Shown here: piece after piece, positions 23,845-32,343 of the stretch
Layout of the letters: each line of letters starts with the position of its first letter
How positions within the stretch are numbered: the first letter of the stretch is position 1
Assembly (NCBI RefSeq): GCF_029543155.1
Contig: NZ_JARQXA010000005.1
Span: 186,001-250,000 of the forward strand
DNA length: 64,000 nucleotides
Direction of reading: 5' to 3'
Source: Sphingomonas sp. HITSZ_GF
GTDB taxonomy: Bacteria; Pseudomonadota; Alphaproteobacteria; Sphingomonadales; Sphingomonadaceae
The notes under the pieces: model-generated
What the model saw: only the letters and a program-made list of their open reading frames with translations
The model's database searches: none
What the model was told of the DNA's origin: nothing
Made by a program: the position numbers and the translations under genes

Positions 23845-24387
23845 ATGCGCTTGTTGTTCGCCCTCGCGGCCCTGACCGCGACGTCCGCCCTGGTGCCGGC
23901 GGCCCATGCGCAGGAGCGCGTGGCGATCCCCACGCCGCAGGGCAACAGCGCAACGCCGATCGGCGCCAGCACGCGCGAGCAGCCGGCCTTCACCGTGATC
24001 GTCGAGCCGGTCGGGATGATGATCGCCGCCTTCGATGCCGACGGCGACGGCAAGGTGACGCGCGCCGAGTTCGATGCCGGGCTCAAGCGCAGCTTCGATG
24101 CGGTCGACACCCGCCGCCAGGGCTGGCTCGGCTATATCGCCTATTCGGACTGGCAGGAGCGCTGGATGGGTGACCGCAACACCGTGCCCAGCCCCTTCGA
24201 GATGGACCGCGACGGCGACAACAAGATCAGCTTCGCCGAGATCGCCGAGCGCTTCGACCTGCTCTTCACCCGCTTCGATGCCGACAAGGACGGCGCGATC
24301 ACCCGCAAGGAACTGGTGACGATCCGCCCGCAGATGACCAGCCCGCCCATGGGGCGCGGCAAGAAAGGCGGCCGCGGACCCAATTGA
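23845..24387 (+). CDS. secreted EF-hand protein
   Basis: A 180-aa exported protein. The signal peptide LLFALAALTATSALVPAAHA is followed by an 80-residue region and three EF-hand loops: FDADGDGKVTRAEF, MDRDGDNKISFAE and FDADKDGAITRKEL, all with Asp/Asn at positions 1, 3 and 5 and Glu at 12. It should bind calcium in the periplasm. The C-terminal tail is Gly/Lys/Arg-rich. GGGAAGG precedes the ATG. Such proteins are common and unstudied in sphingomonads. A CDF metal exporter and the calcium antiporter chaA lie just downstream, a suggestive but unproven ion theme. Confidence 0.85.
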   Translation: MRLLFALAALTATSALVPAAHAQERVAIPTPQGNSATPIGASTREQPAFTVIVEPVGMMIAAFDADGDGKVTRAEFDAGLKRSFDAVDTRRQGWLGYIAYSDWQERWMGDRNTVPSPFEMDRDGDNKISFAEIAERFDLLFTRFDADKDGAITRKELVTIRPQMTSPPMGRGKKGGRGPN

Positions 24388-24431
24388 TGTCCTAGCATCT
24401 CATGCCGCGACGCGGCTAAGAACGACCGGAC

Positions 24432-25379
24432 ATGGCCGCGCATCACGACCACCACCACGCCCATCACGGCCATGCCCATCACGGTCATAGCCACGCGCCC
24501 GCGGATTTCGGGCGGGCCTTCGCCATCGGCACCGCGCTGAACCTTGGGTTCGTCGCGATCGAAGGCGCAGCGGGCTTCCTCACCCATTCGATGGCGCTGC
24601 TCGCCGATGCGGGGCACAATCTTTCCGACGTGCTCGGCCTGCTGATCGCTTGGGGCGGTGCCGAGCTGGCCAAGCGCCCGGCCTCGCGCCGCTTCACCTA
24701 TGGCCTGCGCGGCTCCTCGATCCTCGCCGCGCTGGCCAATGCCGTGCTGCTGTTCGTCGCCGTCGGCGCGATCCTGCTTGAGACGATCCAGCGCCTCCAA
24801 GACCCGCGCGACGTGCCCGGGATTACGGTGATGCTCGTCGCCGCCGCCGGCATCGTCATCAACCTGTCGACTGCCCTGCTCTTCGCGCGCGGGCGCAAGG
24901 GCGACGTCAACATCCGCGGCGCCTATCTCCACATGGCGGCGGACGCGGCGGTCTCGGCGGGGGTTGTGATCGGCGGCGGGCTGATCCTGCTCACCGGCGC
25001 CGACTGGATCGATCCGGCGATCAGCCTGGTGATCGTCGGGGTGATCCTGTGGAGCAGCTGGGGGCTGTTCACCGAATCGCTCACCATGGCGCTGCAGGCC
25101 GTGCCCAAGGGCATCGATGCCGAGGCAGTGGAGCAGGCGCTGGCCGCGCTGCCGGGCGTCGCGCGCGTCCACGATCTCCATATCTGGCCGATGAGCACCA
25201 CCGAGGCCGCGCTCACCGCGCATCTCGTCATGCCCGGCGGCCACCCCGGCGACGCGTTCCTGCTCGACCTGCAACATCGGCTGGCGCACGACTTCCGGAT
25301 CGATCATACGACGGTCCAGATCGAATTGGGGAACGGGGCCGAATGTCGCATGCATGGGAATGGACACGCGCATGACTGA
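24432..25379 (+). CDS. cation diffusion facilitator, ZitB/CzcD-type zinc exporter
   Basis: A 315-aa CDF exporter with six helices. A His-rich N-terminus (HHDHHHAHHGHAHHGHSH) is a likely metal-gathering arm. The transport site is LADAGHNLSD in TM2 and HMAADAAVS in TM5, the HxxxD pattern of zinc carriers. The cytoplasmic C-terminal domain has VHDLHIWPMSTTEAALTAHL. It exports Zn2+ (and possibly Co2+ or Cd2+) by proton exchange. The stop overlaps the start of the HAD gene by eight bases, so they are coupled. There is no metal-sensing regulator nearby. Confidence 0.93.
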   Translation: MAAHHDHHHAHHGHAHHGHSHAPADFGRAFAIGTALNLGFVAIEGAAGFLTHSMALLADAGHNLSDVLGLLIAWGGAELAKRPASRRFTYGLRGSSILAALANAVLLFVAVGAILLETIQRLQDPRDVPGITVMLVAAAGIVINLSTALLFARGRKGDVNIRGAYLHMAADAAVSAGVVIGGGLILLTGADWIDPAISLVIVGVILWSSWGLFTESLTMALQAVPKGIDAEAVEQALAALPGVARVHDLHIWPMSTTEAALTAHLVMPGGHPGDAFLLDLQHRLAHDFRIDHTTVQIELGNGAECRMHGNGHAHD

Positions 25380-26019
25380 TGCCGCGCCCATTCGGCTGGT
25401 CATTTTCGACTTCGACGGGACGCTCAGCGACAGCGGCGACTGGTTCCTCTCGGTCGTCGACGAGCTGGCGCGCCGCTTCCGTTTCCGTACGGTCCAGCCC
25501 GACGAAGTCGACATGCTGCGCAACCGCAGCTCGCGCGAAGTGATCGATTTCCTCGGCATCTCGAAATGGAAGCTGCCGCTGATCGCGCGCCACGTCCGCC
25601 GCCTGGTCGGCCGCAACGCGCACCAGATCGAGCTTTTTCCCGGCACGCCCGACCTGCTCGAGCGGCTTGCCGAAACCGGCGTGAAGATCGCGCTGGTCAC
25701 CTCCAACGCCGAAGACAATGCGCGCAAGATCCTCGGGCCCGTCCACGCGGCGCGCATCGATTTCTTCGCCTGCGGCTCCTCGCTGTTCGGCAAGGCGCCC
25801 AAGTTCCGCCGAGTGCTCAAGAAGATGGGCATCAAGCCGGGCGAGGCGCTGGCGATCGGCGACGAGACGCGCGACGTCGATGCCGCACGCGAAGTCGGCA
25901 TGCGCGCCGGATCGGTGCTGTGGGGCTATGCTGCGGAGGAGCTGCTGACCGCGATGCAGCCCGACGTGGTGTTCCGCACGCCCGAGGACATATTGGACTA
26001 CGTCGCGGCGCATCGTTGA
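25372..26019 (+). CDS. HAD-IA hydrolase, phosphoglycolate phosphatase-like
   Basis: A 215-aa haloacid dehalogenase-type phosphatase. FDFDGTLSDSGDWF holds the nucleophile and acid aspartates, LVTSNAED motif II, Lys in GKAPKFRRVLKKMG motif III, and AIGDETRDVDAAREVGM motif IV. A helical cap lies between motifs I and II. The ATG at 25372 overlaps the CDF stop; an ATG 18 bases earlier is also in frame. Cytoplasmic; substrate unknown. It may be metabolically unrelated to the exporter despite the coupling. Confidence 0.85.
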   Translation: MTDAAPIRLVIFDFDGTLSDSGDWFLSVVDELARRFRFRTVQPDEVDMLRNRSSREVIDFLGISKWKLPLIARHVRRLVGRNAHQIELFPGTPDLLERLAETGVKIALVTSNAEDNARKILGPVHAARIDFFACGSSLFGKAPKFRRVLKKMGIKPGEALAIGDETRDVDAAREVGMRAGSVLWGYAAEELLTAMQPDVVFRTPEDILDYVAAHR

Positions 26020-26043
26020 ACTCGGGCCCCCGGCCTGTAGAGT
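26016..26043 (+). promoter_or_regulatory. candidate chaA promoter
   Basis: TTGAAC (26016-26021), overlapping the HAD stop codon, and TAGAGT (26038-26043) are 16 bases apart; the ATG at 26051 follows seven bases later. This fits a leaderless chaA transcript starting at the ATG. Confidence 0.4.
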
Positions 26044-26050
26044 GACGGAC

Positions 26051-27118
26051 ATGGAACGTTTGCGTTGGACCTGGATCTGGCTGCCGCCCTTCGCCGGCGC
26101 GGCGAGCCTGCTCTTCGGTGCGATCTCGATCCCGCCGCTGCTGCTCGGAATCGTGCTGATCGCCACCGTGCTCGCCGCCGTCCACCATGCCGAGCTGATC
26201 GCGCACAAGGTCGGCGAGCCCTTCGGCACCTTCCTGCTCGCGCTCGCCGTCACCGTGATCGAAGTGGGGCTGATCCTCACGCTGATGCTCCAGGGCAAGG
26301 CCGGCGCAGAGACGCTGGCGCGCGACACCGTCTTCTCGGCGGTGATGATCATCCTCAACGGGCTGATCGGCGCGTTCATCCTGTTCGGCGCGCTGCGCCA
26401 CCGCGAGCAGAGCTTCCAGCAGGTCGGCGTCAGCGCCTCGCTCGCCACCCTGTGCACGCTCACCGTGCTCACGCTGGTGCTACCCAATTTCGCCGCCTCG
26501 GCCGGCCCCTTCTACGCGCCGTCACAGCTTGCCTTCGTCGCGATCGTCTCGCTGCTGCTCTACCTCACCTTCGTGATGGTGCAGACCGTGCGGCACCGCG
26601 ACTATTTCCTGCCGCCCGAGGAAGCCGCTGCCGATCTGGAGGCGCACGCGCCGCCGCCTTCGGGCCGGCAGACCCTGCTCTCCGGCCTGCTGCTCGTCGC
26701 CTGCCTCGTCGAAGTGGTGCTGCTCGCCAAGGCGCTGGCCCCCGCGATCGAGGAAGGTGTGGCCGGCGCCGGCCTGCCGCACGCCGTGGTCGGTGTGGTG
26801 ATCGCCGCGCTGGTGCTGCTGCCCGAGAGCGTCGCCGCGGTGCGCGCCGCGATGGCCAACCGGCTGCAGACCAGCCTCAACCTTGCGCTCGGATCGGCGC
26901 TGGCGACGATCGGGCTCACCATACCGGCCGTTGCAGTGCTGTCGCTGTTCCAGGGGCTGCCGCTGGCGCTTGGCCTCGATTCGCGCGGCATCGTCCTGCT
27001 CTCGCTGACGCTGCTGGTGGCGACTCAGTCGCTCGCCACCGCGCGCACCACCGTGCTGCAGGGTGTCGTCCATCTCGTCATCTTCGGGGTGTTCGTCTTC
27101 ACCACGCTGGTGCCCTAG
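26051..27118 (+). CDS. chaA: calcium/proton antiporter, CaCA family
   Basis: A 355-aa inner-membrane antiporter with ten or eleven helices. The two inverted alpha-repeats are visible as GEPFGTFLLALAVTVIEVGL (about residues 58-77) and LPESVAAVRAAMANRLQTSL followed by NLALGSALATIGLTIP, each with the acidic residue that binds calcium. It matches ChaA, which exports Ca2+ (and Na+ or K+) against protons at high pH. I chose ATG at 26051 because a promoter seven bases upstream suits it; a GTG at 26042 is also open. The stop overlaps the convergent cupin stop (CTAG). Confidence 0.9.
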   Translation: MERLRWTWIWLPPFAGAASLLFGAISIPPLLLGIVLIATVLAAVHHAELIAHKVGEPFGTFLLALAVTVIEVGLILTLMLQGKAGAETLARDTVFSAVMIILNGLIGAFILFGALRHREQSFQQVGVSASLATLCTLTVLTLVLPNFAASAGPFYAPSQLAFVAIVSLLLYLTFVMVQTVRHRDYFLPPEEAAADLEAHAPPPSGRQTLLSGLLLVACLVEVVLLAKALAPAIEEGVAGAGLPHAVVGVVIAALVLLPESVAAVRAAMANRLQTSLNLALGSALATIGLTIPAVAVLSLFQGLPLALGLDSRGIVLLSLTLLVATQSLATARTTVLQGVVHLVIFGVFVFTTLVP

Positions 27119-27432
27119 CCGAGATGCACCGCCAGCCAGACGGTCTCGCGATCGTCCGGCGTCCAGGTGACCCAGTGGCGCTGCCCCGCCGCGATCAGCA
27201 GGTGATCGCCCGGCGCCAGCGCGATCTCCGCGCCGTCCTCGATCCGCAGCCGCGCCGCGCCCTTGAGTAGCAGCACCCATTCGTCCCAGCCTTGCACCAT
27301 CGGCGCGTCCGCCGGCGTCGCCTGGCCGTGCGAGACGATCCGCTCGATGCGGACACCGGCGCGCGCCAGCAGCGCGGTGAACACTTCGCCCGCGCGCGCA
27401 TCGGGAAGCTCAGCAAGGAGATTGGCGATCAT
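27115..27432 (-). CDS. small cupin-domain protein
   Basis: A 105-aa single-domain cupin. [20 protein letters not shown] leads to [20 protein letters not shown] and [20 protein letters not shown], the two cupin half-motifs with His and Glu ligands. Related proteins are metal-binding sensors or isomerases of unknown role. The ATG at 27432 is chosen for the natural [11 protein letters not shown] opening. It is convergent with chaA (4-base overlap) and divergent from tgt 47 bases away. Confidence 0.8.
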   Translation of the reverse strand: MIANLLAELPDARAGEVFTALLARAGVRIERIVSHGQATPADAPMVQGWDEWVLLLKGAARLRIEDGAEIALAPGDHLLIAAGQRHWVTWTPDDRETVWLAVHLG

Positions 27433-27479
27433 CCGCCCAGCGTTGCGCTCCCTGGCCAAAGGGGGCAAGGGCGATCGCC

Positions 27480-28610
27480 ATGTCCCGCTTCGAGTTCACC
27501 ATCCACGCCACTGACGGCAAGGCGCGCCTGGGCACCATCGCCATGCAGCGCGGCGAGATCCGCACGCCCGCCTTCATGCCCGTGGGCACCGCCGCCACCG
27601 TCAAGGCGATGAAGCCGCAGGACGTGCGCGCCGCCGGCGCCGACATCCTCCTGGGCAACACCTATCACTTGATGCTGCGCCCCGGCGCCGAGCGCGTCGC
27701 GCGGCTCGGCGGGCTGCACAAGTTCATGCACTGGGATCGCCCGATCCTGACCGATTCCGGCGGCTACCAGGTGATGAGCCTGGCCGACCTGACCACCCGC
27801 AGCGAGGAAGGCGTCGCCTTCAAGTCGCATCTCGACGGCTCGCGCCACATGCTCAGCCCCGAGCGCTCGATCGAGATCCAGCGGCTGCTCGGCAGCTCGA
27901 TCACCATGGCGTTCGACGAGCTCGTCCCCACCACCTCCACCCGCGAGGTCCAGGCCGCAGCGATGGAGCGCTCGATGCGCTGGGCGAAGCGCAGCCGCGA
28001 CGCCTTTTTCGCCGCCGAGGAGCATGCCGCGCACAACGCGATCTTCGGCATCCAGCAGGGCGCGCTCGACGAGGGGCTGCGCAAGGCCTCCGCGGATGCG
28101 CTGCTCGATGTCGGGTTCGACGGCTATGCCGTGGGCGGCCTTGCCGTCGGCGAGGGCCAGGAAGCGATGTTCGGCGTGCTCGATTTCGCCCCCGGCCAGC
28201 TCGATCCCGCCAAGCCGCGCTATCTGATGGGCGTCGGCAAGCCCGACGACATCGTCGGCGCGGTGGAGCGCGGCATCGACATGTTCGATTGCGTGCTGCC
28301 CACCCGTAGCGGCCGCACCGGCCAGGCCTTCACCCGCACCGGCCCGATCAACATCCGCAACGCCAAGTTCGCCGAGGACCAGGGCCCGCTCGATCCCGAA
28401 TGCCCCTGCCCGGTCTGCGACACCTGGAGCCGCGCCTATCTCCACCACCTCGTCCGCGCCGGCGAGATCCTCGGCGCGATGCTGATGACCGAGCATAATA
28501 TCTGGTTCTACCAGGTGCTGATGCAGGATCTGCGCGATGCGATCGGCGAGGGACGGCTGAGCGGGTTCGCCAACGATTTCCGGGCTTCGTACAAGGGCGG
28601 TCAGGGTTAA
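27480..28610 (+). CDS. tgt: queuine tRNA-ribosyltransferase (tRNA-guanine transglycosylase)
   Basis: A 376-aa TGT that swaps guanine-34 of GUN-anticodon tRNAs for preQ1. [16 protein letters not shown] and [15 protein letters not shown] form the substrate pocket, GGLAVGEG and [12 protein letters not shown] carry the recognition loop and nucleophile, and the zinc site is [17 protein letters not shown]. Length is typical. GGGGGCAAGG is upstream of the ATG. It works just before QueA and QueG, whose genes are at 20042 and 60839; in many relatives queA and tgt are adjacent. Confidence 0.97.
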   Translation: MSRFEFTIHATDGKARLGTIAMQRGEIRTPAFMPVGTAATVKAMKPQDVRAAGADILLGNTYHLMLRPGAERVARLGGLHKFMHWDRPILTDSGGYQVMSLADLTTRSEEGVAFKSHLDGSRHMLSPERSIEIQRLLGSSITMAFDELVPTTSTREVQAAAMERSMRWAKRSRDAFFAAEEHAAHNAIFGIQQGALDEGLRKASADALLDVGFDGYAVGGLAVGEGQEAMFGVLDFAPGQLDPAKPRYLMGVGKPDDIVGAVERGIDMFDCVLPTRSGRTGQAFTRTGPINIRNAKFAEDQGPLDPECPCPVCDTWSRAYLHHLVRAGEILGAMLMTEHNIWFYQVLMQDLRDAIGEGRLSGFANDFRASYKGGQG

Positions 28611-28632
28611 GCCGGATCGGCTAGATCCTTCC

Positions 28633-28733
28633 TTTCCCCGGCGAAGGCCGGGGCCCAGACTTGAAAGTCACGCGCCTTGGCGCGTCTTTGCCGCGCACTG
28701 TTTAGTCTGGGCCCCGGCCTTCGCCGGGGAAAA
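28633..28733. repeat. REP-like pair, family A' variant
   Basis: The left arm TTTCCCCGGCGAAGGCCGGG continues GCCCAGACT; the complement is at 28704-28733. The spacer contains a small CGCGCC/GGCGCG hairpin. It lies between tgt and sleB. Confidence 0.88.
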
Positions 28734-28877
28734 GCGAATTTCGATCGCCCTAACGTTAAAATTACCTTTACCATCAAGTGTTTCGCCGTGGGACGCGGAG
28801 AAATCCGGGGGCGCAGCAGACACTGAAATCGGCTATGCCGCACGCGGGCAAGGGGCCCGGGTGGGGTAGCGCGCATC

Positions 28878-29906
28878 GTGTTCTGGCGGCGTTTCTCGAA
28901 GATGCAGGCACGCGGGATCGCAGCGGCGATCCTCGCCTCGCTGGTTGGCGCCGGCTTCTCCGCCCAGGCGCTGGCTCCCGCGTCGCGGCCGAAATCCGAT
29001 CCCAAGCCGGTGCTGGTCGGCTATGAGGCCGAAGACCATTTCCCCGGCGCCGCCTTCTACTATGCCGTCGACGACGATGCCGCGGTGAGCGCGGGCACCA
29101 CCGGCACCACGGCGCTGCCCGACATGCCGATCCCCGCCGATGCGGTGGATGCCGCGGTCGACGGATCGATCCAGCCGGCCCTGCCCTTCCACCTGGCCGG
29201 CAGCAGCACGGACAAGGCACGCGCGCTCCAGTGCCTGACCACCGCGATCTATTACGAAGCCGCCAACGAGCCGGGCGACGGCCAGCGCGCGGTTGCGCAG
29301 GTGATCCTCAACCGCGTCCGCCATCCCGCCTTCCCCGCCACGGTGTGCGGTGTCGTGTTTCAGGGATCGGAGAAGCGCGGCTGCCAGTTCAGCTTCGCCT
29401 GTGACGGCGCCATGGCCCGCGCGCCGCTGCGCTCCGCCTGGGACCGCGCCGCCCGGGTCGCCGCCGCAGCGCTTTCCGGCCAGGTGTTCGGCGCGGTGGG
29501 CGAGGCGACGCACTATCACACCTATGCCGTCACCCCGTCCTGGAACCGCAGCCTGGTGATGACCGGCGTGTTCGGTGCGCACTTCTTCCATCGCTGGAAG
29601 GGCTGGTGGGGCACCGCCGCGGCCTTCCGCCAGGCCTATCGCGGCGGCGAGCCGCTGCCCGGCCCGCATGCCCGGATCGACCTGGCCGAGGCTACCCCGA
29701 TCGTGCCGGCTGCGCTTGCGACCGTACCCGGCAAGACCCCCGCCCCGGCTGCGACGCCGCGCGAGAACATCCAGCCCGCCTATGCCCAGAGCGGCGCGCC
29801 GATCGGTGGCTATGTGCCCAAAGCCGCGCCGAGCATCTCGCCGATGGACCAGGACGAGTCCCAGATCCTCGACAAGTGGAAGGACAGCGGCAAGCCGCTG
29901 CGCTGA
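28878..29906 (+). CDS. cell wall hydrolase, SleB family
   Basis: A 342-aa exported hydrolase with an N-terminal signal or anchor (GIAAAILASLVGAGFSAQAL) and a SleB/CwlJ domain at about residues 115-235. ALQCLTTAIYYEAANEP contains the catalytic Glu, followed by GQRAVAQVILNRVRHPAFP, then GCQFSFACDG and GEATHYHTYAVTPSWN. A Pro/Ala-rich tail follows. SleB domains are lytic transglycosylases or amidases on peptidoglycan; in non-spore alphaproteobacteria the role is cell-wall remodelling. The start is GTG at 28878. Monocistronic. Confidence 0.9.
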   Translation: MFWRRFSKMQARGIAAAILASLVGAGFSAQALAPASRPKSDPKPVLVGYEAEDHFPGAAFYYAVDDDAAVSAGTTGTTALPDMPIPADAVDAAVDGSIQPALPFHLAGSSTDKARALQCLTTAIYYEAANEPGDGQRAVAQVILNRVRHPAFPATVCGVVFQGSEKRGCQFSFACDGAMARAPLRSAWDRAARVAAAALSGQVFGAVGEATHYHTYAVTPSWNRSLVMTGVFGAHFFHRWKGWWGTAAAFRQAYRGGEPLPGPHARIDLAEATPIVPAALATVPGKTPAPAATPRENIQPAYAQSGAPIGGYVPKAAPSISPMDQDESQILDKWKDSGKPLR

Positions 29907-29907
29907 A

Positions 29908-29935
29908 GCGCGCGCCGCCGGCCGGCAGCGCGCGC
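29908..29935. terminator. GC-only palindrome between convergent genes
   Basis: GCGCGCGC, a GCCGGCCGGC core and GCGCGCGC make a 28-base palindrome with one mismatch pair, between sleB and the convergent SDR gene. CCCTTCGTT follows on the plus strand. It probably acts as a bidirectional terminator. Confidence 0.5.
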
Positions 29936-29942
29936 CCTTCGT

Positions 29943-30695
29943 TCAGAACTGCACGCCGCGGGTCAGCCCGCCATCCACCATCAGATTGGTGCCGGTGGTG
30001 AAGCTCGCCGCGGGGCTTGCGAGGAACAGCACCGCCTTGGCCACTTCGTCGGGCCGCGCCATTCTCCCAAGCGGGTTCTGCTTCAGGCATTCGGCGAAGA
30101 GCTCGGGCGTCTCGCGCTCGATCTGGCCCCAGACGCCGTCGGCGAAATACACATTGCCGGGCGAGACGGTGTTCACCCGGATCCCCTCCGCCGCATGCCG
30201 CGCCGAGAGCGTCTTGCCGTAATGGATCAGCGCCGCCTTGATCGCCCCATAGGGCTCGGCGAAGATGTCGTTCTCGCGCCCCGACACGCTCGAGATCAGC
30301 ACGATCGACGCCGCATCGGACTTGCGCAGCCAGGGCAAGGCCGCGCCTGCCATGGTGACGGTGCCGAGCAGATCGGTCTCCACGGCCGCGCGCCAGGTCT
30401 CCAGGTCGCTGCCACCGGCGAGCGCGCTGACATTGGGCACGACGATATCGATCCCGCCCATCCGCTCGGCGGCGGCTTCGATCCAGCCGGTGACGGCCGC
30501 GGCGTCGGTCACGTCGAGCGCGGTGCCGAAGGCGTCGCCGCCCAGATCCGCCTCGGCCTGGGCGACGCCGGTCGCACCGCGCGCGCAAAACGCGACCTGC
30601 GCGCCCTCCGCCAGAAATGCCTCGACGATCGCGCGCCCGATCCCGCGCGAGCCGCCGCTCACGATGATTTTCTTGCCTTGAAGTTGAAGGTCCAA
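29943..30695 (-). CDS. short-chain dehydrogenase/reductase (SDR)
   Basis: A 250-aa classical SDR oxidoreductase. The cofactor site is IIVSGGSRGIGRAIVEAF, the NxSA-type VVPNVSALAGG follows, then the catalytic Ser (LISSVSG) and YGAIK motif; GTNLMVDGGLTRG closes the family. The TTG at 30695 is preferred because GGGAGG lies seven bases before it; the ATG five codons earlier has no ribosome site. Substrate unknown. It is convergent with sleB and alone. Confidence 0.88.
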   Translation of the reverse strand: MDLQLQGKKIIVSGGSRGIGRAIVEAFLAEGAQVAFCARGATGVAQAEADLGGDAFGTALDVTDAAAVTGWIEAAAERMGGIDIVVPNVSALAGGSDLETWRAAVETDLLGTVTMAGAALPWLRKSDAASIVLISSVSGRENDIFAEPYGAIKAALIHYGKTLSARHAAEGIRVNTVSPGNVYFADGVWGQIERETPELFAECLKQNPLGRMARPDEVAKAVLFLASPAASFTTGTNLMVDGGLTRGVQF

Positions 30696-30857
30696 GGGTA
30701 AGCCTCCCATAGGGGTACACCGGGACCGGCAGGCCGCCGATCCCGCCCTTCAGGCAGGTCTCCGCAAAACGGGCGCGGGCCGGACGGCGGCGCCTCTGTC
30801 CCCAACCCGTTCCGCCTGCCGGGCGCCCCTGTCAACCGCCCGCACGACGAAACGACA

Positions 30858-30885
30858 ACGGGCCCCGCCTTGCGGCGGAGCCCGT
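30858..30885 (-). terminator. terminator of the small exported protein gene
   Basis: On the minus strand ACGGGCTCCGCC and GGCGGGGCCCGT pair around GCAA, followed by TGTCGTTTCGTC. It ends the transcript of the gene at 30938-31291. Confidence 0.7.
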
Positions 30886-30937
30886 CCTGGTCAGGTTCCC
30901 CCCAAGGGGGGTCGGGTAAGGGGGAACCCGCTAGTGC

Positions 30938-31291
30938 TTACCAGCGATGTTCGCGATCGTGCTTCTGGTAGCGGATGCGCGCCGAGAGCGCATCGAAGCG
31001 GCGATCCAGGTCACGGCGCTCGGCCAGCGTCAGGCCCGGGCGCGAGCGGCGATACTGGGCCTCGAGCCGGTTCAGGCTGGCGAACTCGGCGCGGAGGCGA
31101 GCCGCCTCGCTGCGGCTGAGCTGGCCCGAACGCACACCCTGGTTGATGCGCATATCGAGGTTCGCCTGGCGCGAATTGATCGACTGCCATGCCTGGTACG
31201 GCGCCGGATGCGGCGCGGCCATCGCGGCGGTCATCGGAACGGCCGAAGCAGCGATGCCAAGGCCGGCGAGCATCAGGGTGAACTTGTTCAT
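30938..31291 (-). CDS. small exported helical protein
   Basis: A 117-aa exported protein. The signal peptide (KFTLMLAGLGIAASAVPMTA, cleavage near AMA-AP) is followed by a charged, entirely helical region with evenly spaced Arg, Leu and Glu: DMRINQGVRSGQLSRSEAAR then ASLNRLEAQYRRSR. The ATG at 31291 has GAGGAG seven bases upstream. Proteins of this shape are frequent in sphingomonads without known role; an envelope stress or chaperone function is possible but only a guess. It has its own terminator. Confidence 0.75.
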   Translation of the reverse strand: MNKFTLMLAGLGIAASAVPMTAAMAAPHPAPYQAWQSINSRQANLDMRINQGVRSGQLSRSEAARLRAEFASLNRLEAQYRRSRPGLTLAERRDLDRRFDALSARIRYQKHDREHRW

Positions 31292-31527
31292 TTGCACTCT
31301 CCTCTTACGAAACCGGGCCGACGCTGCGGCCTGAACACCGTTATGGGCATGGCCTGTCGCAGCCTTGTCCCCGCACCTGTACTTTTGTGTCGCAAGCTGT
31401 CGCCGGCCGAGGAGTTCCGTTCATCTTCGGGAGAGCGAGTCCCTCGTGCGGCGAGCCGATGGCGCCGGCGGCGCGTTGACGGCGCTCATATCTGCGATAG
31501 GCTGAAGGCATCAGGGGGACCCGCCAC

Positions 31528-32343
31528 ATGCCGTATCGCCATGCCCATTGGTTTCTGCTCGCGATCTTTCCGCTCGCGGCGCTGGCCTTTTGGCCGGGCT
31601 ATCTCGCGACGATCGCCAGCGCGCCGCTGCAGATGCACGCGCACGGCGTGACCGCGACGCTGTGGCTGATGCTGCTCGTCGCACAGAGCTGGAGCATCCA
31701 TTCGGGGCGCAATCCGCTCCACCGCATGCTCGGCGCCGCCAGCCTGGTGCTGTTCCCGCTCTTCCTGGCGGGCGGATCGATGATCTTCCTCGGCATGGCC
31801 GAGCGCTATTTCGAGGGCGCCTCGCCCTTCTACACGCTGTTCGCGCCGCGGCTCGCGCTGATCGACCTGGTCTCGGTCGCTGCCTTTGCCGGCTTCTATT
31901 ACGAGGCGCTGCGCCTGCGCCGGAAGACCCAGCTCCATGCGCGCTACATGCTGGCCACCGTGCTGTTCCTGCTGCCGCCGATCCTCGGCCGGCTGATGCC
32001 GATCCTCCCGCCGCTGGCGATCCACGGCCCAGGCGATTTCTGGAAGCTCGGCATCGGCTTCCAGCTCGCCAACGCCGTCACCGCCGCGATCGCCTTCGGC
32101 CTGGCCTTCGCCAGCGGGCGCCATGGCCGGCCCTTCTTCCTCGCCGGCGGTGTGACGCTGCTCGCTGCCCTGCTCTTCGAATTCCTCGGCCCGCTGGCGG
32201 CATGGAAGGCGTTCTTCGTCCATTTCGCCGCGGTCCCCGCCCTGCCCTTCGCCTTCGCGGCGGGGCTGATCGGCGCGGGCATCGGCTATGCCGGCTGGAT
32301 CGCGGGGCGCCGGCCGGCAATGCCCGGCGCACTGGCCGCCTAG
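31528..32343 (+). CDS. multi-pass membrane protein, possibly haem-binding
   Basis: A 271-aa protein with seven or eight hydrophobic helices. Conserved-looking histidines lie at helix ends: QMHAHGVTATLWLMLLV, SIHSGRNPLHRMLGAAS and LHARYMLATVLFLLPP. This arrangement resembles b-type cytochrome-like small membrane proteins (DUF2306-type), so it may bind haem, but that is inference. The stop overlaps the convergent recN stop by four bases. Nothing nearby points to a pathway. Confidence 0.65.
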   Translation: MPYRHAHWFLLAIFPLAALAFWPGYLATIASAPLQMHAHGVTATLWLMLLVAQSWSIHSGRNPLHRMLGAASLVLFPLFLAGGSMIFLGMAERYFEGASPFYTLFAPRLALIDLVSVAAFAGFYYEALRLRRKTQLHARYMLATVLFLLPPILGRLMPILPPLAIHGPGDFWKLGIGFQLANAVTAAIAFGLAFASGRHGRPFFLAGGVTLLAALLFEFLGPLAAWKAFFVHFAAVPALPFAFAAGLIGAGIGYAGWIAGRRPAMPGALAA